Translations under genes and position numbers: made by a program | Shown here: positions 17,621 to 26,221 of the stretch, piece by piece | How positions within the stretch are numbered: position 1 is the stretch's first letter | Layout of the letters: every line of letters starts with the position of its first letter | The notes under the pieces: generated by a model | Databases searched by the model: none | What the model saw: only the letters and a program-made list of their open reading frames with translations | Told to the model about the DNA's origin: nothing | Assembly: GCF_016918505.1 (NCBI RefSeq) | Contig: NZ_JAFFPZ010000003.1 | Location: forward strand, 174,689-238,688 | Origin: Desulforhopalus vacuolatus | Lineage (GTDB): Bacteria > Desulfobacterota > Desulfobulbia > Desulfobulbales > Desulfocapsaceae | DNA length: 64,000 nt | Direction: 5' to 3'

Positions 17621-18586
17621 ATGCACTTCAAAACTGGATATGGTTCAATACTTGCTCTCTCCTTCAGTCTCATCCTTGCCGGTACGCAATGTGCATTTGC
17701 AGGCTATCCTGAAAAACCAATCAAAGTCTATTATGGCTACTCGGCCGGGGGAACCTGCCACACTTCTCTGCAGCCACTGATGAAGGCCTTTGAAAAAGAG
17801 ATCGGCACACCCGTAGTCCTCGTAGAAAAGAAAGGGGCAAGCGCCACTATCTGCGGCGGTGCCGTCTCCAAGGCAAAACCGGACGGATATACTCTCGGAG
17901 TTATCAAGGCAACGACAATAACCACCGCTCCGCATGTGCTCAAACTCCCCTATTCCCCCTCCACCGATCTTACGCACATCTATGCCTACGCCGGTCCCCC
18001 GTCCGGATTTGCCGTACGAGCAGATGCTCCGTGGAACAGCTGGAAAGAGTACACCGCCTACGCAAAAGAGAATCCCGGCAAAGTTGCATGGACAGCCGTG
18101 GGTACGACCGGAACACAGTTTCTGGTCATGAAATATATCGGTGAACAAGAGGGAATACAATGGAACGGGGTACCTGCCCAGGGGGGCTCCGCCGCGATGA
18201 AACTGGTTCTTGGCGGACAGGTCACCGGATATGCCGGTTCTGGAAGTCACATCCCGCAGATAAAATCTGGGAACGCACGGGAACTTCTTGATTTTGGGGA
18301 CAAACCTTCATTTGAAGGAGTCCCGACAATTGCTGAAGAGGGCTATCCGCAATTGACCATTCATGGCGAACCCTACATTATTGTTGGCCCCAAAGAGCTT
18401 CCTGCGGATATTGAAAAACAGATTATCACCGCGCTGGAAAAAGCGTCTCAAGATCAGTTATATCTCAATATTGTTGAGAAACTTGATATGCAGCCTGCCA
18501 ACCTGAGCGGAAAGCCTCTGGAGGAGATGCTTTCTTCCAGTGGTAAACTGGTGGATATGCTGCTCCAGTCTTCGAAACAGAAGTAA
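17621..18586 (+). CDS. tctC: TctC-family tricarboxylate-binding protein (copy 1)
   Basis: A 321-residue periplasmic binding protein that would deliver a tricarboxylate to TctAB. The N-terminal signal peptide runs to about residue 27 (cleavage after CAFAG/CAFA). The mature part begins YPEKPIKVYYGYSAGGTCH, typical of the TTT/Bug family, and has GGAVSKAKPDGYTLG for the ligand-binding loop. The ATG at 17621 follows CCGGAGGTATTTTC, 27 bases after the tctA stop. It is closer to TctC than the second copy at 19163. The ligand (citrate, tricarballylate or other) cannot be read from the sequence. Confidence 0.9.
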   Translation: MHFKTGYGSILALSFSLILAGTQCAFAGYPEKPIKVYYGYSAGGTCHTSLQPLMKAFEKEIGTPVVLVEKKGASATICGGAVSKAKPDGYTLGVIKATTITTAPHVLKLPYSPSTDLTHIYAYAGPPSGFAVRADAPWNSWKEYTAYAKENPGKVAWTAVGTTGTQFLVMKYIGEQEGIQWNGVPAQGGSAAMKLVLGGQVTGYAGSGSHIPQIKSGNARELLDFGDKPSFEGVPTIAEEGYPQLTIHGEPYIIVGPKELPADIEKQIITALEKASQDQLYLNIVEKLDMQPANLSGKPLEEMLSSSGKLVDMLLQSSKQK

Positions 18587-18612
18587 TAGAGGAAAAAAGG
18601 AAGTTTAAGAAG

Positions 18613-18648
18613 TCCGGAATCTCTTTTTTAGCGAAGAGAGATTCCGGA
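18613..18648 (+). other. Intergenic hairpin between tctC and tctB
   Basis: TCCGGAATCTCT (18613-18624) pairs perfectly with AGAGATTCCGGA (18637-18648). No T run follows, so it is more likely an mRNA-stabilising or attenuating structure than a full terminator. Such a hairpin could raise the amount of binding protein relative to the membrane subunits. Confidence 0.6.
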
Positions 18649-18677
18649 TCGGTTCAAGGCTTATCAGGGAGTTTACT

Positions 18678-19151
18678 ATGATCCAACCGACAGGACGAGG
18701 AACATCTGAAATTATTGCCTCCACGCTGGCGTTTCTTCTCGGGATTTTATTTCTCTTCTACATCATCCCAACACAGATTGAGGATTACAGCACCACGCTT
18801 CCCAACGCGAGGACGTTCCCCTATGCCCTCGGCGGACTTTTTACTCTTCTCAGTATCTGCTGGACAGTCATCGCTGTTATTGACAGAAAATATCCGATGG
18901 GCGTGTCGATTGGAAACCTTTTTGCGGGAGTCATCACAGGGATACTCTTCTTTTTCATGACCACCGTCATGCAGGAACTCGGTTATCTGTTATGCGGGGC
19001 AGCCATGGTAACCATTACCATTCTCTTCATTGAAGGTATTCACCGCTGGAAAATGGCTCTTATTTCAGGCATCAGCATAACACTGCTGTTCTTTTTCTTT
19101 TTCAATAAATTACTCAATATAGAGTTACCTGCGGGCCTCTTTACTTTCTAA
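18678..19151 (+). CDS. tctB: TctB: tripartite tricarboxylate transporter, small permease
   Basis: A 157-residue membrane protein with four predicted helices (about 13-31, 48-66, 78-95 and 105-150, the last region holding two) and the small-subunit pattern FPYALGGLFTLLS between helices one and two. It would pair with TctA. The ATG at 18678 follows CAGGGAGTTTACT. The tctB gene normally lies between tctC and tctA; here it sits after the first tctC and before a second one, 11 bases away. Confidence 0.85.
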   Translation: MIQPTGRGTSEIIASTLAFLLGILFLFYIIPTQIEDYSTTLPNARTFPYALGGLFTLLSICWTVIAVIDRKYPMGVSIGNLFAGVITGILFFFMTTVMQELGYLLCGAAMVTITILFIEGIHRWKMALISGISITLLFFFFFNKLLNIELPAGLFTF

Positions 19152-19162
19152 AGGCTGAAATA

Positions 19163-20146
19163 ATGAAACATAAAATTCTCTACGGGTTCTGCATTCTCCT
19201 GTTTTTATCAGTTCTGCCAGCCATGGCAAAAACGGACACCTTTCCCTCCGGTTCTTTTACCTTTGTAACGGGGTTCGGAGTGGCGGGCAACTCTGATAGA
19301 ATGGCACGCGTAATGGCACCGTTTTTCTCCCATGCAAGTGGTCAGCTTGCCGTCATCGATTCAAGGATCGGCGGTTCTGGAAACATGGCTGCGCACTATG
19401 TTCTGGAAAAACCGGCCGATGGGTACACGATTCTTGCTTCCAGCTTTTCTCCCTACATTGCACTCAACACCCTCCATAAAAACAGCGGGTATACCCTGGA
19501 TGACCTTGCCTTCATCAATATTCAGTGGCAGGACAGTGAATTGATCGCCGCCCCCGCACATTCTCCATACAGATCCCTTGCAGACATTATCAACAGGCTC
19601 AGAAAAGAACCGGGATCGATAAGTGCCGCAGTCGTGAGAAATTCAACTGGCCATCTCCTGCTGAAGATGATCCAGAAGAAAGCGGGCCTGGCACCAGGAA
19701 GTATACATCTCGTTTTCTGCCACTCAGATGAGGTTGTCAGAAGAATGGCTCTGGGGAGTCAGGTGGATATCATTGCGGTCAGCTCCATGGGAACAGAATT
19801 TCTCGGCAAGATGCTTCATCCCATCGCCATCTCCTGCGAAAAAAGAGATCCGGCGTGGGACACCCCCACCGTAAAAGAAGCCCTTGCACCTCTTGGGCTC
19901 GAAATTCCACTTATCCCCGGTGTTCTGCGCGGATTCGCAGTGAGCGCGGATGTCAAAAGAAACTATCCGGAACACTTCGACACACTTGTTGAGATGTTCA
20001 GGCAGGCCACGCTGAATCCCAATGCGCAGAAACTTTTTCAGGAAATTCACATGGGAAAGCAATGGCTCGGGCCAGAAAAAAGTCAAAATCTTATGCTGAA
20101 AAACCAGAAAGAGATCGAAAAGTATAAAGAGCTCATTGGAGAGTGA
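19163..20146 (+). CDS. TctC/Bug-family binding protein (copy 2)
   Basis: A second, divergent periplasmic binding protein of 327 residues. A signal peptide runs to about residue 22 (LPAMA). The mature protein shows FPSGSFTFVTGFGVAGNSDR and IGGSGNMAAHYVLEKPADGY, the TTT-family ligand loops. It follows tctB by 11 bases and so shares the operon. A second binding protein could broaden the ligand range or act as a sensor. The TGA stop at 20144-20146 runs directly into a family A repeat. Confidence 0.85.
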   Translation: MKHKILYGFCILLFLSVLPAMAKTDTFPSGSFTFVTGFGVAGNSDRMARVMAPFFSHASGQLAVIDSRIGGSGNMAAHYVLEKPADGYTILASSFSPYIALNTLHKNSGYTLDDLAFINIQWQDSELIAAPAHSPYRSLADIINRLRKEPGSISAAVVRNSTGHLLLKMIQKKAGLAPGSIHLVFCHSDEVVRRMALGSQVDIIAVSSMGTEFLGKMLHPIAISCEKRDPAWDTPTVKEALAPLGLEIPLIPGVLRGFAVSADVKRNYPEHFDTLVEMFRQATLNPNAQKLFQEIHMGKQWLGPEKSQNLMLKNQKEIEKYKELIGE

Positions 20147-20147
20147 T

Positions 20148-20640
20148 ACCATTCCTATTTTGTATTGGTGGATTCAAAGGCAGGGGGAGGAAAAGGGAGA
20201 AAGGAGACGGGAGACGGGAGACGGGGAAAGGCAAAAAGCGGTAAGACATTTTTTTACCGCGAAGAACGCGAAGGAAAGCGAACAGCGAAAAACTTTTTGC
20301 CAAAGGAAAGCTCTAATAATGCGAATAAAGGCGAAAAAGATTTAAGGACAAAGATTTTATTTAATTAAGGCGGGTAGGACAGGAGAAAGGGAAAAGCATT
20401 TGAGAATAAAAATTTAAAAATTAAACAGGGAATTGCTGTTGTTGTTCTCTCTTTACTCTTCGCGTTCTTCGCGGTGAAAGTCTTTGTCTTTTTTATATAA
20501 AAGCCCTTATTCGAATTATTCGAGCTGTTATTCGTTGGCAAAAAATCTTTTCGCTGTTCCGTCTTTTGCTTTTTCCCGTCTCCCGTCTCCCGTCTCCTTT
20601 CTCCTTTCTCCTTTCTCCTTTCTCCTTTCTTCCTTTTCTC
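20148..20640. repeat. Composite of dispersed repeats (families A and C)
   Basis: Starts with TACCATTCCTATTTTGTATT, an end of family A, then GGATTCAAAGGCAGG and GGGAGACGGG tandem units. From 20255 it holds family C: TTACCGCGAAGAACGCGAAG, later an inverted CTTCGCGTTCTTCGCGGTGA (20458-20477), with a spacer containing ATTAAACAGGGAATTGCTGT. It ends in a pyrimidine tract with five CTCCTTT units (20595-20632). Near-identical family C blocks occur at 37660-37925 and 39575-39660. Confidence 0.7.
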
Positions 20641-20641
20641 T

Positions 20642-21085
20642 TCACCCTGCCTGTTTCATCCGAAAACAGGCTGAAAAGATATTGCTGTCATCCTGCCGTG
20701 CATAGCTGCAATGGTCAGTCATTTGAGTAACCAGATAAATTCCCAGCCCGCCGATCGGTCGTGAATCCACATCCTGCTCAAGCGCGGGGGCCTCAGTCTT
20801 CAGAGGGTTAAATGGCTGGCCATGGTCTCGCAGGGAAACACAGAACATATCATCAGGAACATCTTCAACTTTTTGCAACGAGCAACTGATATCGACAACC
20901 GCCTCAGGAGGCAGGCGGGAGTGATTGACAATGTTCAGGAAAATCTCTTCCACTACCAGCTCAAGTTTCGACCACAACAGCTCAGGCACCGTCAGTTCCC
21001 TCGCCCGCTGGCAGACAAAGGCTGTGACTTCTGCGAGGTTATCAAAATCGGCGGTAATGTTGAGATGAGCGTCAGTTTCTGACAT
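20642..21085 (-). CDS. RsbW-like serine kinase / anti-sigma-type ATPase
   Basis: A 147-residue HATPase_c protein of the RsbW/SpoIIAB group, which phosphorylates a STAS partner and binds a target. The N box is ELVVEEIFLNIVNHS (about 42-56), the G1 box is RDHGQPFNPL, and the G2 box is GGLGIYLVTQMTDHCSY. It is the last gene of the run and overlaps the STAS gene by one base (TGATG), so the pair is made together. No sigma factor gene lies next to it, so its regulated partner may be something else, as in the Bordetella BtrU/V/W case, or be encoded elsewhere. Confidence 0.88.
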   Translation of the reverse strand: MSETDAHLNITADFDNLAEVTAFVCQRARELTVPELLWSKLELVVEEIFLNIVNHSRLPPEAVVDISCSLQKVEDVPDDMFCVSLRDHGQPFNPLKTEAPALEQDVDSRPIGGLGIYLVTQMTDHCSYARQDDSNIFSACFRMKQAG

Positions 21086-21429
21086 CAGGCCCCGAATGCC
21101 TCTTCAACTGTAGCAGAAACGGTGAACATGGTTCCCAGACCGGACACTTGAAAGACTTCCTGAACCATTCCTTTCAGACCACAAAAATGCATGGTACACC
21201 CCGCCTTCCTGGCCTTCTTCGCCGAGGCAAGAATACTGCGCAGCCCTGCGGAGCTGATGTATTTGAGATCGGCAAGATCCACCACCACCTTTGTCTCTCC
21301 ACCTTCCATAACCTGCAAAAAATCCTTTTCAAAAGTCGCAGCGCTTAACGCATCCAGACGGCCGCTCACCTGCAACAGGGTTCCTGATTCTCTTTTGTCA
21401 CATATAATATCCATTTGTCGTTTCCTCAT
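21085..21429 (-). CDS. STAS-domain protein (RsbV-like anti-sigma antagonist)
   Basis: A single STAS domain of 109-114 residues. The phosphorylatable serine region is LADLKYISSAGLRSIL, the conserved site that RsbW-like kinases phosphorylate and PP2C phosphatases reset. The start could be ATG 21429, which overlaps the phosphatase stop (ATGA), or ATG 21414 (MDIICDKRE), which has AGGAAACGACAA upstream and fits the domain start better. It forms the middle of a phosphatase-STAS-kinase relay. Confidence 0.9.
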   Translation of the reverse strand: MRKRQMDIICDKRESGTLLQVSGRLDALSAATFEKDFLQVMEGGETKVVVDLADLKYISSAGLRSILASAKKARKAGCTMHFCGLKGMVQEVFQVSGLGTMFTVSATVEEAFGA

Positions 21430-23363
21430 GATTCGCTGTTTGTGCCAAGGTATTGCATGGCAAGCATTGTTATATCGTCAGATTGCTCGGCTCCACCGGT
21501 AAAGTCTTTCAGAGCCCCATCAATGGTGCGGATGATCTGCTCGGCAGATTTCCCCTGACACTGATTCATTACATCCTCTAATCGTTCTTCAGAATAGAGC
21601 TCCTGCGTACTGTCCATGGCCTCGGTCACCCCATCCGTATAGATGAAGAGAGTATCCCCTGGAGACAAAGTCATGGATTTCGTAGTGTAGTGAGTATCTT
21701 CCATAACCCCGGCTACCAGCTCATTCAAAGGTGGAATCCACTCGACACCTTTTCTTTTTGTCATCAACAGTGGCGGATTATGTCCTGCGCTGGCATATCG
21801 AACCTTGCCTGTGCTGATCTCCATGACCGCCAGAAAGAGCGTTACAAACATACAGGCGTCATTATCCTCGGCAAGATCATTATTCACCCTGATTAATACC
21901 TCGCCAGGATCAAGTGTACGTTCGGCGACCACCTTCAACAGGGTTTTGGTCACGGCCATAAAGAAAGCCGCCGGGACACCTTTTCCAGAAACGTCACCAA
22001 CCAGAAAACAAAAATGCGTCTCATCCACAAAGAAAAAGTCATAGAGGTCGCCGCCAACTTCTTTGGCTGGCTCTATGGACGCATAGATGTCGAACTCTTT
22101 GCGCTCAGGGAACGCAGGAAACAGCTTTGGCAGAATACTCATCTGTATATCGTGGGCAATGCGCAACTCAGACTCAATACGCTCCTTGGCCGCAGTGGTC
22201 TCTGTCAAGTTGGTGATGTAGTTCTTGATACTGTCCTGCATAGTCTGGAATGCGCTGGTCAATTCACCCACTTCATCTTTTGATGTCGTTACAGGCAGCT
22301 CAGCTTCCAGGTTGCCAGAAGCCATGTCGTGTGCAGAAACAGTAAGTTTTCGGAGAGGGCGGGTGATCCGGCTGGCAAGACAGGTAATAAGCAGCACCAG
22401 TACCACAAAACCAAGGATTCCCAATGTTGCCACCTCTCTGTTCAAACGAGAGACGTCTGCCATTATCTCTTTTTTGGGAAAAACGACGCCGATGGACCAT
22501 TGCTGGTCTAAAAGTGGAGAGAAATACAGAAAGCTGTCGCCAATAACCGGCATATCCTTTAATTCCACCACATCGGACTCCCCTGCCACCATCCTGCGAC
22601 CCACTTCTCGCAACTGCGGATGTTTCAACTTTTCCGCCCTCGTAAAGATAGTCTCATTCATGACGAGGTTTGCATCCGGGTGTGCAATGAAGGTCCCATA
22701 GCGGGAGAGCATGAAAACATATCCGGATTCCCGATCGCTGAGACCTGCGATAAGCTTTTGTACCCAGCTGAGAGAAATATCCGCAGTGACCACTCCCTTC
22801 AGCACCTTGTGCCCGTCTCTCATTCGGTAAAAGGGTACGGCATAGGTGGTCATCAGTTCAGAGTCCCCGACCTTGTCGTAATACGGTTCCGTCCAGACAG
22901 AACGCTCAAGTTCTCTCGGAAGCTGGTACCAGTCCATGTAAAAATACTGGTAATCCTTCCCGCCAAGCCTCTCGAAAAGAATATCGTTATTCGAACGGTA
23001 ATGATATGGCGCGTAGTATTTGCTGTCACTTTGGAAGGCATACGGCTCAAAGGCAATGGCGGATCCAAAAATCTCGGGATTGTCGTTCAACACCATCCAG
23101 CCCAGGTCATTAACCTGTTTTGTCGTCAAGCCTGCATCTTCCAGGGAAAAAGAGATGGTATTCATCACTTTCTGGATGGCGTTGAAAACACCGGAAATGT
23201 TCTCGGCAGTATAATCCGCAAGCAGTGTTCCCCGTTCTTCAGCTAAAGAGACGATCATGCTCCGTGAAACGGTATAATTATAGCCAAGGATCGCCGTCAA
23301 GATCAATGTAGCGCCCACGAGTGTCAGTGAAGCAAGTCGAAATGCTATCCCGTGTAGTCTCAT
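21426..23363 (-). CDS. Membrane receptor with dCache, HAMP and SpoIIE/PP2C phosphatase domains
   Basis: A 645-residue RsbU-like phosphatase with an external sensor. A first membrane helix (about 8-28) precedes a periplasmic double-Cache-like domain (about 40-300, with WTEPYYD and GVVTADISLSWVQKL, a small-ligand-binding pattern). A second helix (about 313-332) leads to HAMP (about 335-385) and a SpoIIE-type PP2C domain (about 440-640), with GGDLYDFFFVDE, GDVSGKGVPAAFFM and GDTLFIYTDGVTEAMD holding the metal-binding aspartates. It would dephosphorylate the STAS protein encoded next, in response to an external ligand. It overlaps the binding-protein gene upstream by ATGA. Confidence 0.93.
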   Translation of the reverse strand: MRLHGIAFRLASLTLVGATLILTAILGYNYTVSRSMIVSLAEERGTLLADYTAENISGVFNAIQKVMNTISFSLEDAGLTTKQVNDLGWMVLNDNPEIFGSAIAFEPYAFQSDSKYYAPYHYRSNNDILFERLGGKDYQYFYMDWYQLPRELERSVWTEPYYDKVGDSELMTTYAVPFYRMRDGHKVLKGVVTADISLSWVQKLIAGLSDRESGYVFMLSRYGTFIAHPDANLVMNETIFTRAEKLKHPQLREVGRRMVAGESDVVELKDMPVIGDSFLYFSPLLDQQWSIGVVFPKKEIMADVSRLNREVATLGILGFVVLVLLITCLASRITRPLRKLTVSAHDMASGNLEAELPVTTSKDEVGELTSAFQTMQDSIKNYITNLTETTAAKERIESELRIAHDIQMSILPKLFPAFPERKEFDIYASIEPAKEVGGDLYDFFFVDETHFCFLVGDVSGKGVPAAFFMAVTKTLLKVVAERTLDPGEVLIRVNNDLAEDNDACMFVTLFLAVMEISTGKVRYASAGHNPPLLMTKRKGVEWIPPLNELVAGVMEDTHYTTKSMTLSPGDTLFIYTDGVTEAMDSTQELYSEERLEDVMNQCQGKSAEQIIRTIDGALKDFTGGAEQSDDITMLAMQYLGTNSES

Positions 23364-24376
23364 CGCAGAAGCTCTTTGTAAAAATCGTTATAGGGAATAT
23401 CGGTCGTTATGACACCGGAACGCAGCAGTTCTCTTTGAGTGCTGTCGAAGTCAACAGGGTTGAGAACAGGAGTCAGCCGGGACTGCTTTCCGACCAGAAT
23501 GATGTCTCGCATACGCGCCAGCATCCACGTCTGTTGAGCTCTGTTCGCCTGCACTTTCTGTTTTTTCATAATATCAAGAATGCTGTCAACAGTCTCATCG
23601 GGGTGAGCAAAGGCATACTCCCACCCCTGAACAGAGGCCTTAACCAGGGCGGCAGCACTCTCTGGTGCATTTTTCAGGGTGGAATCAAGGCAGTAGATGC
23701 CATCTTCCGGCTGGTTCAGATTGAGGTCACTGAAAAAAAAGGTCGTCATCTCATCCGGGTTCAAACCATAGGCGATAAGGCGATGGTATTCGTTGTACCA
23801 CATGGCAAGAGTCGCATCGAGTCCGCCGCGCATGAACAGTTCGAAGGACGGGGATTGGCGGACAAAGGTTACGTGCAATTTTTCTCGGAGAAAAAGAGCT
23901 TCAGGCTGCAATTGGAAGGTATCGCCCCAGGTACCTATCCTCGCCCCGTCCAGGTCGTTGATCGTTTTTATGCCGGAGGCTTTACGCACCACAAGCATAA
24001 GGGCGGAACGTTGTACGATCTGGGCGATATTGACCAGTGGGGCACCTTGCGACCACCGTTGCATGGCCGTGGAGAGAAAAGCGGTGCCAAACTCGGCTTC
24101 ACCTGAGATCACTCGATCTAAAGAATTGCTGTCGGCGTCGCCGTGGAGGATTTCCACATTCAGCCCATTTGCGGCGTAAAAACCTTTCTTCTTTGCCATG
24201 TAGTATCCGGCGAACTGCGTCTGTGGATACCATTGCAGAGCCAGACGGACAGTTTTCCCCTCAGCAGCGGCAGCAGGACTGACAAAGAAACAAATCATCA
24301 GTAACAGCAGGAGCGAACACACCCTGCTGCTCCCGTGCTTTTCTCTCGATGGATGTTGGGTATTGTATAGATTCAT
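23360..24376 (-). CDS. NMT1/THI5-type substrate-binding protein
   Basis: A periplasmic binding protein of about 338 residues like those that bind thiamine precursors, nitrate, sulfonates or other small molecules. The signal peptide is CSLLLLLMICFFVSPAAAA. The mature protein shows VRLALQWYPQTQFAGYYMAKKKGFY and the GTWGDTFQ-like ligand loop. I prefer ATG 24376 (MNLYNTQHP); the open frame can extend to a TTG at 24433. No ABC permease or ATPase accompanies it, while its stop overlaps the start of the Cache-PP2C receptor (ATGA). This suggests that it presents a ligand to the receptor rather than to a transporter, an inference from context only. Confidence 0.82.
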   Translation of the reverse strand: MNLYNTQHPSREKHGSSRVCSLLLLLMICFFVSPAAAAEGKTVRLALQWYPQTQFAGYYMAKKKGFYAANGLNVEILHGDADSNSLDRVISGEAEFGTAFLSTAMQRWSQGAPLVNIAQIVQRSALMLVVRKASGIKTINDLDGARIGTWGDTFQLQPEALFLREKLHVTFVRQSPSFELFMRGGLDATLAMWYNEYHRLIAYGLNPDEMTTFFFSDLNLNQPEDGIYCLDSTLKNAPESAAALVKASVQGWEYAFAHPDETVDSILDIMKKQKVQANRAQQTWMLARMRDIILVGKQSRLTPVLNPVDFDSTQRELLRSGVITTDIPYNDFYKELLR

Positions 24377-24465
24377 TTGTAATGTAGTAAAATGTAGTAT
24401 ATAGTAGAACGTTATAAGGATACTTTTACTCAAAGAATACTATCTTAAACGGTTGTATTTATAAA

Positions 24466-24736
24466 TAATACCATTTACATTTTGTATTAACCAGAGAACG
24501 AGTAAAGATAGAACAACAGTAATTCTCTGTTTAATTTTAAATTTTTTTGCCTTTATTCGCATGTTTAGAGCTTTCCTTTGGCAAAAAGTTTTTCGCTGTT
24601 CCGTCTTTTGCTTTTCCCTGTCTCCCGTCTCCTTTCTCCTTTCTCCTTTCTCCTGTCTCCCATCCCCCTGCCTTTGAATTCGCCAATAGAAAGTGAAAAT
24701 GGCATTGAGTACGGTCACAACTTAATAGGAATGGTA
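24466..24736. mobile_element. MITE-like dispersed repeat, family A
   Basis: Bounded by ATACCATTTACATTTTGTAT (from 24468) and the right-end block ending GGAATGGTAT (24736). It contains GGCAAAAAGTTTTTCGCTGT, the pyrimidine tandem tract (24618-24662) and GTCACAACTTAATAGGAATG near its right end. Closest relative in the window is the copy at 15711-15987. It separates the binding-protein gene from the PaaK-like gene and may carry or break promoter elements. Confidence 0.75.
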
Positions 24737-24790
24737 TAAAACATGCATAATGAAAATTGAAAGCAAAAGGAACCTGTAATCCAATACGGG

Positions 24791-26173
24791 TTATCCTGGA
24801 AAATCTTTGATGTATGTCTTCATCTTCTTGCCCCTGACAGCCCTTTGAGGCTCTCCTTCTTCTATGGAAAAGGCAACGTTTTTCAGGCCGTGATTGACAA
24901 ACTGTTCCTGGACCTTCTCTCTGATCTCGCGGTTGGCAGCATCAGAATCGGCGTCTTTTAAATATTGCACCCGCATGACCAGCGTCTCGGGATCTAACTG
25001 GATAAACTGGAAGATGGAGAGCCCTTCAATATCACAAACCGCGTTCAGAAAGACAATGGGAGAGAGACGGACGGTAGTTTTTTCACCCGTGAATACGGGC
25101 ATATCGTCGGTCCTTCCCAGAATATCAACGTAAGGGAACGGCAGTCCGCATCCGCACGGTGCTTCATGGAGGATAACGCAGTCATCTACCTGATAACGAA
25201 TAATGGGTTGTACCGCGTTCATCAGGTTGGTAACGAGAATAGCGTCGGACATGGTGCCAGGCGGCACGGGGTTGCCATCCCTGTCGATGGGCTCGACAAT
25301 GATCCAGTCAGAATTGAGATGCATCTGCCCGTGATCACAGAGGATGGCAACCTCGCCCCCCTCGGTACTGCAGAAGACGTTGCCCACCGGGCAGGAGAAT
25401 CGGTCTTCAATCAAGAGTCGTGTCTCATCTGTAAGCTGTTCCGCGCTGCACAGGATGACTTTTGGCGTGATATTCAGTCTCCCTTCCTGCTGCTCGCCAG
25501 CAAGAACCTGTAAAAACGAGGGGTAGCCGGTGATGACTTCAGGCTGGAAGTTGTTGAGGCGTGCAACCATCTCTTCAACCGGTTCTCCGATGGACAGCAG
25601 CTCCATGGTACCGGTGATACCTTCTTTTTCCAGCGCCGTCCTGCGTTTTTCAAAGGCGGTGACGGCGGCATGGTGACCACCGGTGCCAAGAATGCTGGCG
25701 AATTTTGTCTTCTTCTCCAGTATCTCTGGAAAATTCTTGAGCAAAGGGCTGTTGTAGAGGCGATCCTGGAGGAGTGCACCGTTGATATTGATGTGGCGAC
25801 TGTCACGCAGCATGCGCAGTGGTTCACCAGTAGTACCGGAGGTGGTGGAAACGCTGTATTTGTCCATGAACAGGTGGCCCAGGCTTCCCATATCGCGAAT
25901 AAATGTCACCAGCGCCTCTTCGGAAAACTCAGGGTCGGTGACCCAGTCCTGCATGCAGGCGGTCAACTCCTGTTTACTGACGGGCGGCAGATCCGCAAGA
26001 GACGGGTTGTCCGGTAGACCTGCATATTTTTTCTGATAGAAAGGAGAGTTCTCACGGGCATGGGCAACGATGGCGGTCAGTCGCTCCTTCTGCAGCGCGG
26101 CGATGGCCTCGCGGGATAAAGAGTTGGCATCGTGCACCAGTTTAAGTGCTTCCTGGGGACTGACGGTTTTCAT
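24791..26173 (-). CDS. PaaK-like adenylate-forming enzyme (phenylacetate-CoA ligase family)
   Basis: A protein of about 460 residues of the ANL superfamily, PaaK branch. The ATP-binding motif is STTSGTTGEPLRM (about 114-126), followed by GGHHAAVTAFEKR and SAEQLTDETRLLIEDRFSC and the C-terminal RAVRGKKMKTYIKDF with the catalytic lysine region. The upstream half resembles ligases acting on aryl or acyl acids rather than amino acids. The ATG at 26173 has GAGGATCACC upstream; another ATG lies 12 bases earlier. It follows the MATE gene by under 50 bases and probably activates a carboxylic acid to be linked to, or loaded on, the peptide synthetase. The true substrate is unknown. Confidence 0.8.
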   Translation of the reverse strand: MKTVSPQEALKLVHDANSLSREAIAALQKERLTAIVAHARENSPFYQKKYAGLPDNPSLADLPPVSKQELTACMQDWVTDPEFSEEALVTFIRDMGSLGHLFMDKYSVSTTSGTTGEPLRMLRDSRHININGALLQDRLYNSPLLKNFPEILEKKTKFASILGTGGHHAAVTAFEKRRTALEKEGITGTMELLSIGEPVEEMVARLNNFQPEVITGYPSFLQVLAGEQQEGRLNITPKVILCSAEQLTDETRLLIEDRFSCPVGNVFCSTEGGEVAILCDHGQMHLNSDWIIVEPIDRDGNPVPPGTMSDAILVTNLMNAVQPIIRYQVDDCVILHEAPCGCGLPFPYVDILGRTDDMPVFTGEKTTVRLSPIVFLNAVCDIEGLSIFQFIQLDPETLVMRVQYLKDADSDAANREIREKVQEQFVNHGLKNVAFSIEEGEPQRAVRGKKMKTYIKDFPG

Positions 26174-26221
26174 GGTGATCCTCATGGTAAAATATGAATA
26201 AAATTTTCTGTGCAGTTATGC

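Noticed and set aside
20148..20345. Short plus-strand open frames with GERRRETGDGERQ-like residues
   Set aside because: They are translations of the GGGAGAC tandem tract of the dispersed repeats, found in every copy, and not genes.
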